A DNA stretch of 56,885 nucleotides from CAZMNY01 sp964567745 (lineage in GTDB: Bacteria > Planctomycetota > Planctomycetia > Pirellulales > Pirellulaceae): NCBI GenBank assembly GCA_964567745.1, contig CAZMNY010000050.1:1-56885 (forward strand), read 5' to 3'. A model generated the notes under the pieces. That model ran no database searches. It saw nothing but the letters and a program-made list of their open reading frames with translations, and was not told the origin of the DNA. A program made the translations under genes and the position numbers. Shown here in pieces: positions 18,844 through 27,963 of this stretch; position 1 is the first letter of the stretch; each line of letters opens with the position of its first letter.

Positions 18844-20280
18844 CTACTTGGCGCGGTTTTTCGCACGGACGCGCGAACGCTCGGATTTCGCTTTGAACTC
18901 CGGCGCTGCATCTTTCGGCAACCAACGGTAAAGCTGATCCCGTTCCGTCTTGTGGGTTGCGCCGCCAGCGAGGTTGTGAAACTCGTCCGGGTCGTTGCGA
19001 TGATCGTATAATTCCTCGGCCCCATCTTCGTAAACAATCAAACGCCAATCTCGACTTCGGATCGAGTGATTGCCGAAATACGAAGACGTGATAGCCGGCT
19101 TGTCCCGGGTCGTCATTGGATCGCTGAGTTGCGGCGCGAGCGAACGACCTTCGAGGCGCCGATTTTCTGGGAGCCGACACAGCTCGACCAACGTCGGGTA
19201 GACGTCGAGCAAGCTGGCGGGTTGCTGACATGCACGTCCGGGTTTGATGCCTGGCCCGACAACGAGCAGCGGAACACGCGTCGATTCTTCCCACAGCGTC
19301 CGTTTGGCCCAATGCTGTTTCTCACCCAGATGAAATCCATGATCGCTCCACAACACGATCAACGTATTCTCCGCATGCGGACTCGACTTCAAAGCATCCA
19401 AAACAATGCCCACGCAATGGTCCACAAAGCTAATCGACGCCAGGTAGGCGTGCGTCATGCTCCGTTGCTTTCCGTGTTTGAGGACCTGCGCGTGGGTCGG
19501 CGCCACAGCGTAGTTGTTGATGCCGAGAAAGTTCTTCGGCAGATCTTCGAGGTCTGACACGGGGGTCTTCGGCAGTGTCAATTTTTCGGGATCGTGAAGT
19601 TCAAACCAGTTGGGCGGGACGAACAGCGGGACGTGAGGCCGAAAGAAGCCAACCGACATAAAGAACGGTTTGTCAAAATCTTCCTCGAGCGCTTCAGCGG
19701 CCTTCTTTGCCAATTGGAAATCAGCCATCTCCGCGTTCGTTTTCGGATACGCTCCCCAATCCCAGGCGCCGCTCCAATGGACCGGACGATTCATCGGTTG
19801 GCGAGGCCGTGGACTTCTCGTTCCGCCGAGCGACCGGTCAATAGCACCGGCCAACCGTCCATTGAAACCGTGGTGCAACACCTTGCCGCCTGACAGCGTG
19901 TAGTAGCCATTCTCTTTGAAGTAACGCTGAATCGTGGGGACGTTGGCAAGCGCGGGCAGGTCTTCGTACTTGGGCCCGAGTTCATAACTGCCATGCGTTG
20001 TCGCTGCGACTCCGGACATCACGCTCGCTCGCGAGGCGGAACAGACCGGAACGGCGCAATGGGCGTTCGCAAAGTTGCGGCCTCGCTTCGCCAACGCATC
20101 CATGTGCGGCGTGACGGCGTCAGGATGGCCGCCAAGGAATCCGGTCCAATCGTTTAGGTCGTCGATGCTAATCATCAGCACGTTGGGCCGCGACGCCTGG
20201 GCATGCGACTCGTTGACGAGGAAAATCAAGAGCAAGGCCATTGCGATGATTTGAATGAGCTTCACTATCGGTCTGTTCAT
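18844..20280 (-). CDS. Iduronate-2-sulfatase-like sulfatase with CxAxR motif
   Basis: 478 residues from ATG 20280, which places a long hydrophobic Sec signal (IIAMALLLIFLV) right after the basic start; the longer frame to 20334 lacks this logic. ISIDDLNDW and GGHPDAVTP mark the iduronate-2-sulfatase/choline-sulfatase-like group. The activation motif is C80-S-A-S-R84, with alanine in place of proline. CxAxR is a known minor variant of the sulfatase signature. WSDHGFHLGEKQHWAK and KRTLWEESTRVP are typical of the group. It sits second in the minus-strand run, 70 bp after the preceding gene. Confidence 0.88.
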   Translation of the reverse strand: MNRPIVKLIQIIAMALLLIFLVNESHAQASRPNVLMISIDDLNDWTGFLGGHPDAVTPHMDALAKRGRNFANAHCAVPVCSASRASVMSGVAATTHGSYELGPKYEDLPALANVPTIQRYFKENGYYTLSGGKVLHHGFNGRLAGAIDRSLGGTRSPRPRQPMNRPVHWSGAWDWGAYPKTNAEMADFQLAKKAAEALEEDFDKPFFMSVGFFRPHVPLFVPPNWFELHDPEKLTLPKTPVSDLEDLPKNFLGINNYAVAPTHAQVLKHGKQRSMTHAYLASISFVDHCVGIVLDALKSSPHAENTLIVLWSDHGFHLGEKQHWAKRTLWEESTRVPLLVVGPGIKPGRACQQPASLLDVYPTLVELCRLPENRRLEGRSLAPQLSDPMTTRDKPAITSSYFGNHSIRSRDWRLIVYEDGAEELYDHRNDPDEFHNLAGGATHKTERDQLYRWLPKDAAPEFKAKSERSRVRAKNRAK

Positions 20281-20350
20281 GATCGCTCGTGCAGATTTCA
20301 AATTGTCGATGTGCGTCGCGCCACACTCACGCATTCAATCGCAATGGATT

Positions 20351-22126
20351 TTATTTTCTTACCAAGATCACTTGGTGGGGGCCCTGTGTTTTTCCTTCGA
20401 AGACGACATCGACCGACAGTTTGAGTTTTCCGGCAGGGAGTTGCATTCGCGTGAAATGACCACGGGCTTTGCTCGCGGGAATGTCGACTTCCGCTTTCGC
20501 TGAACCGGCAGTGATCGTTGCCCTGCCCGCAGGATGGTTTTGTTTGAAGATCAGCTCGACTTCATATTCGCCAGGCTGCGGAGCTTCCAGGAGCCAGAAT
20601 CCATTGGAGCCGGCCGCCCAGGGCCTACCCGTGAGGTGTCGCCAATCTTGACGCGTCAGGACGGAGCGTTTTTCGTGCGCGGTGCCGATGACGATTCGAG
20701 GCGGAGCGTAATTGTCGGGTCGCGTCGAGCTGACGTCGGCGAACCAGTCTTCATAGCCCTTCTGGAGACGCTTGAATACATCCGTTCGTTTAGCGGCAAG
20801 GTCGTTTTGTTGGCGAGGATCTTTGCTGAGGTTGTAGAGTTCGAGCTTCGGCGGACCAGAAAAATCTTCTTTTCCGAAGCCGCTTGAATGGACCAATTTC
20901 CAGGGTTCTTCGTGCAGGGCGAAGTGATGAAACTTCTGCGGCGCGTTTCCTCGATGGGATTGGAGGACGACCTGCCGCTTGGGCCAGTCGGCACTGTTTC
21001 CCGCGAGCAACGGCAAAAAACTCCTACCGTCAATCTTGTGTTTCGCCGGCAGCTTGACGTCACAGGCGTCGAGGATCGTGGGCAAGAGGTCAATGTGTGC
21101 GCAGAGGGCGTCGGCTGTTCTGCGCGCGCCCACCTTGGCTGGCCAATGGAAGAGCAATGGCGAACGGATACCGCCGTCATCGACATGCGACTTCATGCCT
21201 CGCATATCGCCAACGTATCGCATCGTGTTCGGGCCGTTGTCGTTCAGATAGATCACAATCGTGTTGTCGCGAACGCCGAGGCTTCCGAGTTTCTTAAGCA
21301 GCCGGCCGACGTTTTCGTCGATGTTCGTGATCATCGCGGCGATTCGAGCGAGCTTGTCGGATTCCGACTTCAGTCGCGCCGGCCTGATCTTTTTGTTGAC
21401 GAGGATCGGTGTGAAGTCGACCTTCAAGTATTCCTGATATAGCTCCTCCGGCACGTCATGGAATGGACCATGCGGCGCGTTGGTTGCGATATATGTAAAG
21501 AAGTTTTCTTTTCTTGCGACGGATGTTTCAATGAACTCCATTGCCGCGTCGAAGTAGATGTCGGTGCAATAGCCCTTCATCCGTGTCTCGACGCCATTCT
21601 TGAATAGCGTCGGGTCGGTGTACTTTCCTTCCGCGCCGACGGGATCGGACGGTTGCCCGATGCCGCCGCCTCGATGAACCAGGCAATCCTGAAACCCTTG
21701 ATCCATCGGTCGCAAAGGGTAGTTGTCGCCCAAGTGCCATTTGCCGTAGATGCCAGTGCGAAATCCCGCGTCGCCAAGAAATTCGGCGATCGTGACTTCG
21801 GCGGTGTCCATCATGGCTCGACCGACATACGTATCGATGCACCGCGTGCGGTAATTGTATCGGCCCGTCATGAGACTGGCGCGAGTCGGAGCGCAAACAG
21901 GACTGACGTAGAACTTACTAAGCAGCGCGCTCTTTTCATACATGGCGTCCAGTGCGGGCGTGCGAATCACCTTGTTTCCAAGGAAGCCATAATCCCCGCC
22001 GCCCTGATCGTCACTCATGATGACAATCACATTGGGGCGTTCAGCAAGCGCGGTCGTCGCAAGGCTTCCGCAAGAGAGCGTAGAGAAGAGAAGAGCGAGT
22101 ATCGGGTAAAATCGCTGATTAATCAT
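20351..22126 (-). CDS. Sulfatase with C-terminal beta-rich domain
   Basis: 591 residues, the longest sulfatase here. The Sec signal ends ATTALAE. IMSDDQGGGDYG gives the metal ligands and C78-A-P-T-R82 is the formylglycine motif, then SLMTG. KWHLG and an NDNG in place of SDNG follow, and the lysine of RGMKSHVDDGG is present. After the catalytic domain (to about residue 470) comes about 120 residues with TRQDWRHLTG, APQPGEYEVELIFKQ and TRMQLPAGKLKLSVDV. This appendix recurs in planctomycete sulfatases and looks like a beta-sandwich, perhaps for glycan binding. It is the first gene of the minus-strand run, divergent from the next sulfatase with about 214 bp between. Confidence 0.88.
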   Translation of the reverse strand: MINQRFYPILALLFSTLSCGSLATTALAERPNVIVIMSDDQGGGDYGFLGNKVIRTPALDAMYEKSALLSKFYVSPVCAPTRASLMTGRYNYRTRCIDTYVGRAMMDTAEVTIAEFLGDAGFRTGIYGKWHLGDNYPLRPMDQGFQDCLVHRGGGIGQPSDPVGAEGKYTDPTLFKNGVETRMKGYCTDIYFDAAMEFIETSVARKENFFTYIATNAPHGPFHDVPEELYQEYLKVDFTPILVNKKIRPARLKSESDKLARIAAMITNIDENVGRLLKKLGSLGVRDNTIVIYLNDNGPNTMRYVGDMRGMKSHVDDGGIRSPLLFHWPAKVGARRTADALCAHIDLLPTILDACDVKLPAKHKIDGRSFLPLLAGNSADWPKRQVVLQSHRGNAPQKFHHFALHEEPWKLVHSSGFGKEDFSGPPKLELYNLSKDPRQQNDLAAKRTDVFKRLQKGYEDWFADVSSTRPDNYAPPRIVIGTAHEKRSVLTRQDWRHLTGRPWAAGSNGFWLLEAPQPGEYEVELIFKQNHPAGRATITAGSAKAEVDIPASKARGHFTRMQLPAGKLKLSVDVVFEGKTQGPHQVILVRK

Positions 22127-22340
22127 GTCCGGGAAATCTTCGAGCTCAAGGATGTAAAACTGTGAACGTGGAGATACGAATAACGCTCGTGGCGTGATGC
22201 GATTCCCAATGCGATACTATCACAAGCGAGAAGAGCGGTCGACGCGCGACCGCGCAGCGATAGTCGGCTGCGATCAAAGTTCGGTTCACTCGACGCACTG
22301 GCGAAACAAGGTAGAGATTCTCCAACCAGGTGATGTAACT

Positions 22341-23765
22341 ATGCGTCTTTTTTTACTCGCCCTACTTACGGCAGTGGCGGCACAAAGCAGTGAACTGCAG
22401 GCCGAGGAGACTCGCCCGCCAAACGTCGTCTTTATCATGGTGGACGACCTTGGTTGGAGTGATGTCGGCTACAACGGCTCGAAGGTCTATGAGACACCGA
22501 ATGTCGACCGACTGGCGTCCCAAGGAATGGTCTTGTCGGATTTCTATTCTGGTGGTCCGGTATGCTCGCCGACGCGAGCCTCGATCATGACGGGCAAGTA
22601 CACGGCTCGCACTGGCATCACGACGTACCTCATTTCACCCGAGCGCGACGCGAAACACGTGCAGTCTCACCTGCCGCTCGATGAATTCACGATCGCCGAA
22701 GCCTTCAAGAAAAACGGATTCGCCACCGGCTATTTCGGCAAGTGGCATCTTGGTTACGAGAACGACTTTTGGGCCGCCAATCAAGGATTCGATGTTGCCA
22801 AAGGCGGGATCGATTTGCCCAGAGCGTGGACGCTTTGTTACCCAAACATCGCAGAGGCGCCGACGGCGAAGACGTGGCCCAAAACCCACACTCGCTTCTT
22901 CAGCCCGTACCACCTGACGCATCTCGACAATGGGCCTGAGGGCGAGTATCTGACTGAGCGGCTGACGAACGAAACGATTGAGTTTATCGAAGACCATCGC
23001 AACGAATCGTTCTTCGCCTTTCTGTCCTATCACACCGTGCATACTCCGCTTCAAGCGAAGCCAGAGAAGATCGAGAAGTATCGAAAGAAGATTGCCGCGT
23101 TGGGGCTTGACGCGAAAAAGGAAAAGAACGGCCGCGAAAAGGCGTTTCAGAATAATCCGGCCTATGCGGCGATGGTCGAACACATGGACGAGAACGTCGG
23201 CCGACTGCTTGCCCGCCTCGACGAACTCAAGCTGAGCGACAATACGATTGTTGTCTGGACGTCGGATAACGGCGGCAAAGGGTCCGTCACGTCGAACCTC
23301 CCGCTTCGGGGGATGAAGCACAATCTTTATGAGGGTGGCATACGCATACCAACGGTCGTGCGGTGGCCGAAGAAGATCGCTGCCGGATCCGAGAATGCCA
23401 CGCCGCTGATCAGCAACGACTTCTATCCGACTCTGCTCGAACTGACCGGCCGCGATCCGGAAACTCAGCAGCACGTTGACGGTGTCAGTTTTGCGAATCT
23501 GCTGTTGGGCAGCAGTGCATCCGTTGACCGCGACGCAATCTACTGGCACTACCCGCACAGCCGACAAGAAGCGGCTGTCCGCGAGGGCCAATACAAGCTG
23601 CTGCACCGCTTCGAGAAGGACAGTGTCGAACTCTACGACCTGCGCGCCGACATTGGCGAGCGCAACGACCTGAGTGACGAAAGAACTGATGTCGCCAAAC
23701 GATTGCTCGCAAAACTGAAGTCGTGGCAGAGCAACGTCAATGCGAAGTTCACGGGCCCCCGGTAA
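22341..23765 (+). CDS. Sulfatase (arylsulfatase A-like), exported
   Basis: 474 residues. The open frame extends to 22194, but ATG 22341 has AGGTGA about 7 nt upstream and begins a proper Sec signal (MRLFLLALLTAVAAQ). VDDLGWSDVG supplies metal ligands. The formylglycine motif is C75-S-P-T-R79, followed by ASIMTG. KWHLG, HTPL, TSDNGG and the lysine of RGMKHNLYEGG complete a canonical active site. It is transcribed away from the four minus-strand sulfatases and ends facing a seventh sulfatase gene with 124 bp between. I see no strong terminator there. Confidence 0.9.
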   Translation: MRLFLLALLTAVAAQSSELQAEETRPPNVVFIMVDDLGWSDVGYNGSKVYETPNVDRLASQGMVLSDFYSGGPVCSPTRASIMTGKYTARTGITTYLISPERDAKHVQSHLPLDEFTIAEAFKKNGFATGYFGKWHLGYENDFWAANQGFDVAKGGIDLPRAWTLCYPNIAEAPTAKTWPKTHTRFFSPYHLTHLDNGPEGEYLTERLTNETIEFIEDHRNESFFAFLSYHTVHTPLQAKPEKIEKYRKKIAALGLDAKKEKNGREKAFQNNPAYAAMVEHMDENVGRLLARLDELKLSDNTIVVWTSDNGGKGSVTSNLPLRGMKHNLYEGGIRIPTVVRWPKKIAAGSENATPLISNDFYPTLLELTGRDPETQQHVDGVSFANLLLGSSASVDRDAIYWHYPHSRQEAAVREGQYKLLHRFEKDSVELYDLRADIGERNDLSDERTDVAKRLLAKLKSWQSNVNAKFTGPR

Positions 23766-23889
23766 TTTGCGCAAAGTAGATCGCTCTTCGTATGGCAAAG
23801 CGTCGACGATCTCAAGAAGAACCAACTCACTCGTCGCCGAGTGGTCATGATGGAAAAGGCGCCGTAGGAAGACAGTGCGGCAAGTCGGG

Positions 23890-25317
23890 TCACTTTTGAA
23901 ATTTGTCGAACCAGGTCTGCACTTTTAGCCCGGGATGCTGATTCGCCGGGATCATGCGGGCCAACTTCGTCTTGGTCGCTTTGTGCTCTGGCTTGTTTGC
24001 GAGGTTGACCCACTCGTTGGGATCGGCTCGGTGATCATAGAGTTCCTCGCTGCCGTCTTCGTAGCGGATGTAGCGCCAGTGTTCGGTTCGAATCGACGTG
24101 TTGCCTTCGCCATAGGATGAGATGGCAGGCGGTCGTGGCGTGGCTGGGGCAGCGAGTTGCGGTTTGATGGACTTTCCGTCGAGCCATTTGGGGATCTTGA
24201 ATCCCGCAAGATCTACCAATGATGGATAGACGTCAATGAGGCTAACCGGCTGGGTGCATTTGGCGCCGGTGCGGACTCCCGGACCGCGAACGATAAAGGG
24301 GATATGCGTGGTCTGTTCCCAAATGGCGCCCTTGCACCAGTGCTTCTTCTCGCCAAGATGCCAACCGTGATCGCTCACTAACATGACGTAGGTCTCACGA
24401 CCGCGAAGGTTCTTCTTTAGATTGTCGATGAACCGCCCAATCTGGCGATCGACAAAAGCGACCGACGCTTGATAGGCGCGGATGGTGGCGTCCCACTCAT
24501 CATTGGCGACGATGTACTCGTGGTCGCTCAGGCCGTTGTGGAGCGGTTTGTGGGCGTGAGTTCGAGCGAGGCGTCGGGCGAATTCCGGCATGTCGTCCCA
24601 GTCGTCTTCGCCATCCGGCTCGGCGGGGTGCCTAATCGACTCGAGCGGGAATCGTTCAAACCAAGGCTTGGGCACCTGCAGCGGGCGATGTGGTCGGAAG
24701 AAGCCGACGGACATGAAGAGCGGCTCATCAGTGACAGTGTTCCACTGCTCCGTCGCCCACTGAGCAACCTTGTAATCTCCCATCTCTTCGTCTTTGACTT
24801 CGAGCGCGTAGCCGTCGTTGGGGGCTCGCAATGCGTTGAAGTTGTCTTTTCCCTTCGGTGGCTTGGGGTCTCGCGGCCTTCTAAATAGGGCGTCGCCGAA
24901 CTTCCCCGGATTGCCATGGAAGACTTTGCCGCCGCTCGCTACGCGGTAACCATGATCCATGAAGAACTGCTGCATCGTCGGGGTCGCGATCTTGGTTTCG
25001 TTGCGAGACCTCGCGTTGAAATAGGTTCCGGTCTTAAAGGGATAGACGCCATAGTTGAGGCTCGTTCGAGAAGGTCGGCATTGCGGCGAGTTGCAATAGG
25101 CCTGTGAGAAGAGCACGCCGCTGGCGGCGAGCGCGTCGATGTTGGGCGACTCGGCGTCCGGGTGACCGTCGAGACATCCCAGCCAATCGTTCAGGTCGTC
25201 GACAATAATGAAGACAATGTCGGGGCGCGTTGTTTCGTCGGCTCGAGCTGCGGCGGTCGTCGCCGTGACGCCAGTTGCGATCAGAAGACACCTGACGATG
25301 CATGCAAAATGATTCAT
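23890..25317 (-). CDS. Iduronate-2-sulfatase-like sulfatase with altered post-motif sequence
   Basis: 475 residues with a Sec signal ending AAARADE. VDDLNDWLGCLDGHPDAESP marks the iduronate-2-sulfatase-like group. The motif C80-R-P-S-R84 is normal, but it continues TSLNYG instead of the usual xxLTG that helps recognition by the formylglycine-generating enzyme. GKVFHG, SDHGWHLGEKKHWCK and a C-terminal ELYDHRADPNEW block are typical. It follows the FhcB-like gene by 121 bp on the same strand, so cotranscription is possible but not shown. Confidence 0.87.
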   Translation of the reverse strand: MNHFACIVRCLLIATGVTATTAAARADETTRPDIVFIIVDDLNDWLGCLDGHPDAESPNIDALAASGVLFSQAYCNSPQCRPSRTSLNYGVYPFKTGTYFNARSRNETKIATPTMQQFFMDHGYRVASGGKVFHGNPGKFGDALFRRPRDPKPPKGKDNFNALRAPNDGYALEVKDEEMGDYKVAQWATEQWNTVTDEPLFMSVGFFRPHRPLQVPKPWFERFPLESIRHPAEPDGEDDWDDMPEFARRLARTHAHKPLHNGLSDHEYIVANDEWDATIRAYQASVAFVDRQIGRFIDNLKKNLRGRETYVMLVSDHGWHLGEKKHWCKGAIWEQTTHIPFIVRGPGVRTGAKCTQPVSLIDVYPSLVDLAGFKIPKWLDGKSIKPQLAAPATPRPPAISSYGEGNTSIRTEHWRYIRYEDGSEELYDHRADPNEWVNLANKPEHKATKTKLARMIPANQHPGLKVQTWFDKFQK

Positions 25318-25438
25318 GGGAGCGGATCCGGAGTAATTCGACTTGTAAGCCCATTAGGTAGGCGTTGTCGCAACTCGCGATGCGACAGCCGTGGCTAACT
25401 TGATCGTAGCGAAAGGCGACGGTTGTGATGACGAGACG

Positions 25439-26728
25439 TCACTGAGTTATTTTATCCGCGATAGCCTGCAGGATTTCGTGATCTGCCAACAAGGGTGAAT
25501 CGATAAATTTGCGAAGGGCGATTGGCACTTCGTCCATCCGATACACAGTTCCCTGACGGTGAACGCCGTAGACCGCCGTGGTGAAATGGACGTTCGCCGG
25601 AACGAGGTTACTGACGGTTGGATAGTCAAGAACGATTGTCTCTGTGCGCTGCAAGAATGACTGCGCCCGGGCCGACAGCTTGTCGATGCCTTCGGAGCCG
25701 ACAAGTAGGACCGCGTCAACTTCACCGCGTTCGAGCAGATTGTTGGCGGTATATTCGCCTGGGTTGTATCGTGGGTAGCCGCGAGAAAGACTTACGCTGA
25801 ATGGGAACCCCGTTTGCCAGCACAGCACGGTATCCGCGCCGGCGACGTCGCCTGGAATTCGCATTCGTCGAGCGACGAAGCGAGTGTGAGCATTCAAGTC
25901 CGTTACCAGGCGCAACAACGCCTCGACGTTGGCGTGAGCCACTCCATCTTTCGTTAGCCCTAAGCCAAAGAACACGGCACCGTAACGGCACGATGTGAAA
26001 AGATTCGCCAGGCGATGGAGTTCGTCACGACTCACGCCTGCCACGTGCGACTCTTGAATTGAAATGCCCTTCACAATGGCGCGCAGCGCCCAAATCAGGT
26101 CGAAGTCCTGACCGCGCTGAACGTGAACGAACGTGTCGGCGATTTCCGACGTACTCGTTGGCTCGACATCGACCACGACAACGTGACGACCGTCCCGTCC
26201 GCCGGGAACAAACATTCCAGGAGCGTCGACATACCGTTCGACGTGACGTGGGTGGCTTTCGAGCGGATTGCTTCCCCAATAGACGATCAGGTCGGAGCGG
26301 TTGCGGATTTCGCCCAGCGTCGACGTGCTTTCTCCGACCGACTGCAGGGCGATGATGGACGGGGCGTGGCATGTCGAGGCCGTTGTGTCGATATAGGCCC
26401 CGATTCGATCCGCCAGACGGCAGGCCGCGCGTTGTCCTGGCGTGCTGCTCCGCGAGAGTCCGTAGATCAGCGGCGAACGCGACGAACGCAAAATCTTGGC
26501 GGCGTGTTCAACCGCCTCATTGTGAGAAACAACTTGGCCGTTTATCCGAGCTGACGGAACATCAGCAGCGGTTTGATTGAGCAACCAGCGTTCTGCTAGA
26601 GGACAGCCTGGCGTCATCTCGGTCACATGCTCGCCATCCACGGTGATGGTCAAGTCGTCGCACACGCAGCCGCACATGGTGCAGGCGACATCCGTGTAGG
26701 TGTTTGTTGATTGCAGGTTAGGCTCCAT
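25439..26728 (-). CDS. fhcB: Formylmethanofuran dehydrogenase subunit B-like protein (FhcB/FwdB)
   Basis: 429 residues, cytoplasmic (no signal). In methylotrophs and planctomycetes the FhcABCD complex moves formyl groups from tetrahydromethanopterin to methanofuran-type carriers and releases formate. The N-terminus has a cysteine cluster C16-T-M-C19-G-C21-V-C23-DD, as in iron-sulfur-binding FwdB. STCHAPS puts Cys121 at the position of the metal-ligand cysteine of archaeal FwdB. The rest has the molybdopterin-oxidoreductase-like pattern (IVYWGSNPLESHPRH, VVVDVEPTSTSEIAD). No fhcA, fhcC, fhcD, mch or mtdB lies in the window, so the gene stands apart. It starts 35 bp after an FG-GAP gene. Confidence 0.85.
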   Translation of the reverse strand: MEPNLQSTNTYTDVACTMCGCVCDDLTITVDGEHVTEMTPGCPLAERWLLNQTAADVPSARINGQVVSHNEAVEHAAKILRSSRSPLIYGLSRSSTPGQRAACRLADRIGAYIDTTASTCHAPSIIALQSVGESTSTLGEIRNRSDLIVYWGSNPLESHPRHVERYVDAPGMFVPGGRDGRHVVVVDVEPTSTSEIADTFVHVQRGQDFDLIWALRAIVKGISIQESHVAGVSRDELHRLANLFTSCRYGAVFFGLGLTKDGVAHANVEALLRLVTDLNAHTRFVARRMRIPGDVAGADTVLCWQTGFPFSVSLSRGYPRYNPGEYTANNLLERGEVDAVLLVGSEGIDKLSARAQSFLQRTETIVLDYPTVSNLVPANVHFTTAVYGVHRQGTVYRMDEVPIALRKFIDSPLLADHEILQAIADKITQ

Positions 26729-26763
26729 CGTGGTTCGTCGAGATGGCGTCGTCGTCCATGATT

Positions 26764-27963
26764 CTACTTGCCGTCATTCCAGATGATATGCGTACCACTT
26801 TTTCCTGGGACGATGATGTCCTTCCAACCGTTGCCATCGAGATCGTGGACTCGAATCTGCAGGCCGATTCCAGGGCCTTTCCCGGCGGGTGCCGTCGAGA
26901 TCAGGTGCTTGGACCAGGTCCCGGTTTTCGGACTCCAGTCATAAAATTGCATCGTGATGTCGTCATGAGCGCCAGAGTCTTTGCCTGAGTGGGCATAGTA
27001 GCGTTTGCCGGTGATCAGTTCAGGTTGGCCGTCGTTGTCGACGTCGTCCCAGGCGAGAGCGTGGCCCTGTGAGAATTTCTTGTCGATCAGGTGCTGCCGC
27101 CAAGTCGTCGCGCCGTCGGACTGAGGCTCCAACTGCTCGTGCCAATACAGCCCGTAACTATGGCCGTCCGCCCAGATAATATCGCTCCTACCATCTCGGT
27201 TGAGGTCAACAACCAGGACCGGGCAACTGGCATGAGGGAGATCGAAGTCGTGGTGATACTTCCAGCGTCGAGAAAACGGCTCTGACGCTGGCTGCTCATA
27301 CCAGCCGGCCTGAAAAATGATGTCCTGCTTGCCGTCTCCGCTGATGTCGCCGAAGCCCATGCCGTGCCCGTTGCCGATTTCGGAAACAAAGTGTTTCGTC
27401 GCGGTAACGTTGCCGTCTTTGCCTCTGTGAAGTCGGAAAATCTGCGTGGGATTCTTTTTGTTCCACGAGTTCTCGATAAACTCCGGCGCGCCATCGCCGT
27501 CGATATCGTGAAGAAATGTGGCTTCGTTATGGCCTGTGCCGGTGTCAACAAGCTGGTGAACTGGCCAACCGTCGACGTCGTACTTCCCGGTTCCGGGGTT
27601 TTCATACCAGTTGACTATCGAATGCGTGAAAGCTCCGGCTAGCACATCGAGATCACCGTCACCGTCCATGTCGTAGAGGTGTTCCGAGTTGTTCTGTAAG
27701 TAGTCCGCGCCGAAAGAAGCGATCTTGCGGATCGGGCGCTGCTTAAAGTCGGGCGCCTGGTACCAGAATTCGCCGGCAGTAATATCGAGTTTGCCGTCGC
27801 CGTCGATGTCACCAACGGCGACGCCTTCGTTGTTGTCCTTGTGAAGTTGTTGCACTCGCCACTTTTGTTTTGGAGCGCCTTTCTTTTTTCCTCTCTCCTG
27901 AGCGGATAGGCCAACCGCAATGGCTGATATGAGCAGGGCGGGTATGAGGTAATTTGGTTTCAT
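26764..27963 (-). CDS. FG-GAP/VCBS repeat protein, exported
   Basis: 399 residues from ATG 27963, with AGGAAA upstream and a Sec signal MKPNYLIPALLISAIAVGLS; the longer frame to 28044 is rejected. Seven calcium-binding-like repeats follow the DxDGDGxxDI pattern: DIDGDGKLDI, DMDGDGDLDV, DIDGDGAPEF, DISGDGKQDI, DLNRDGRSDI, DVDNDGQPEL and DLDGNGWKDI. Such proteins form seven-bladed propellers on the cell surface and bind partners or glycans. An enzymatic role is not evident. It lies directly upstream of the FhcB-like gene in the same direction, an odd functional pairing. Confidence 0.88.
   Translation of the reverse strand: MKPNYLIPALLISAIAVGLSAQERGKKKGAPKQKWRVQQLHKDNNEGVAVGDIDGDGKLDITAGEFWYQAPDFKQRPIRKIASFGADYLQNNSEHLYDMDGDGDLDVLAGAFTHSIVNWYENPGTGKYDVDGWPVHQLVDTGTGHNEATFLHDIDGDGAPEFIENSWNKKNPTQIFRLHRGKDGNVTATKHFVSEIGNGHGMGFGDISGDGKQDIIFQAGWYEQPASEPFSRRWKYHHDFDLPHASCPVLVVDLNRDGRSDIIWADGHSYGLYWHEQLEPQSDGATTWRQHLIDKKFSQGHALAWDDVDNDGQPELITGKRYYAHSGKDSGAHDDITMQFYDWSPKTGTWSKHLISTAPAGKGPGIGLQIRVHDLDGNGWKDIIVPGKSGTHIIWNDGK

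Noticed and set aside
22635..23825. Minus-strand open frame of 396 codons
   Set aside because: Antisense to the sulfatase at 22341-23765; its sequence mirrors that gene's codons and matches no family.
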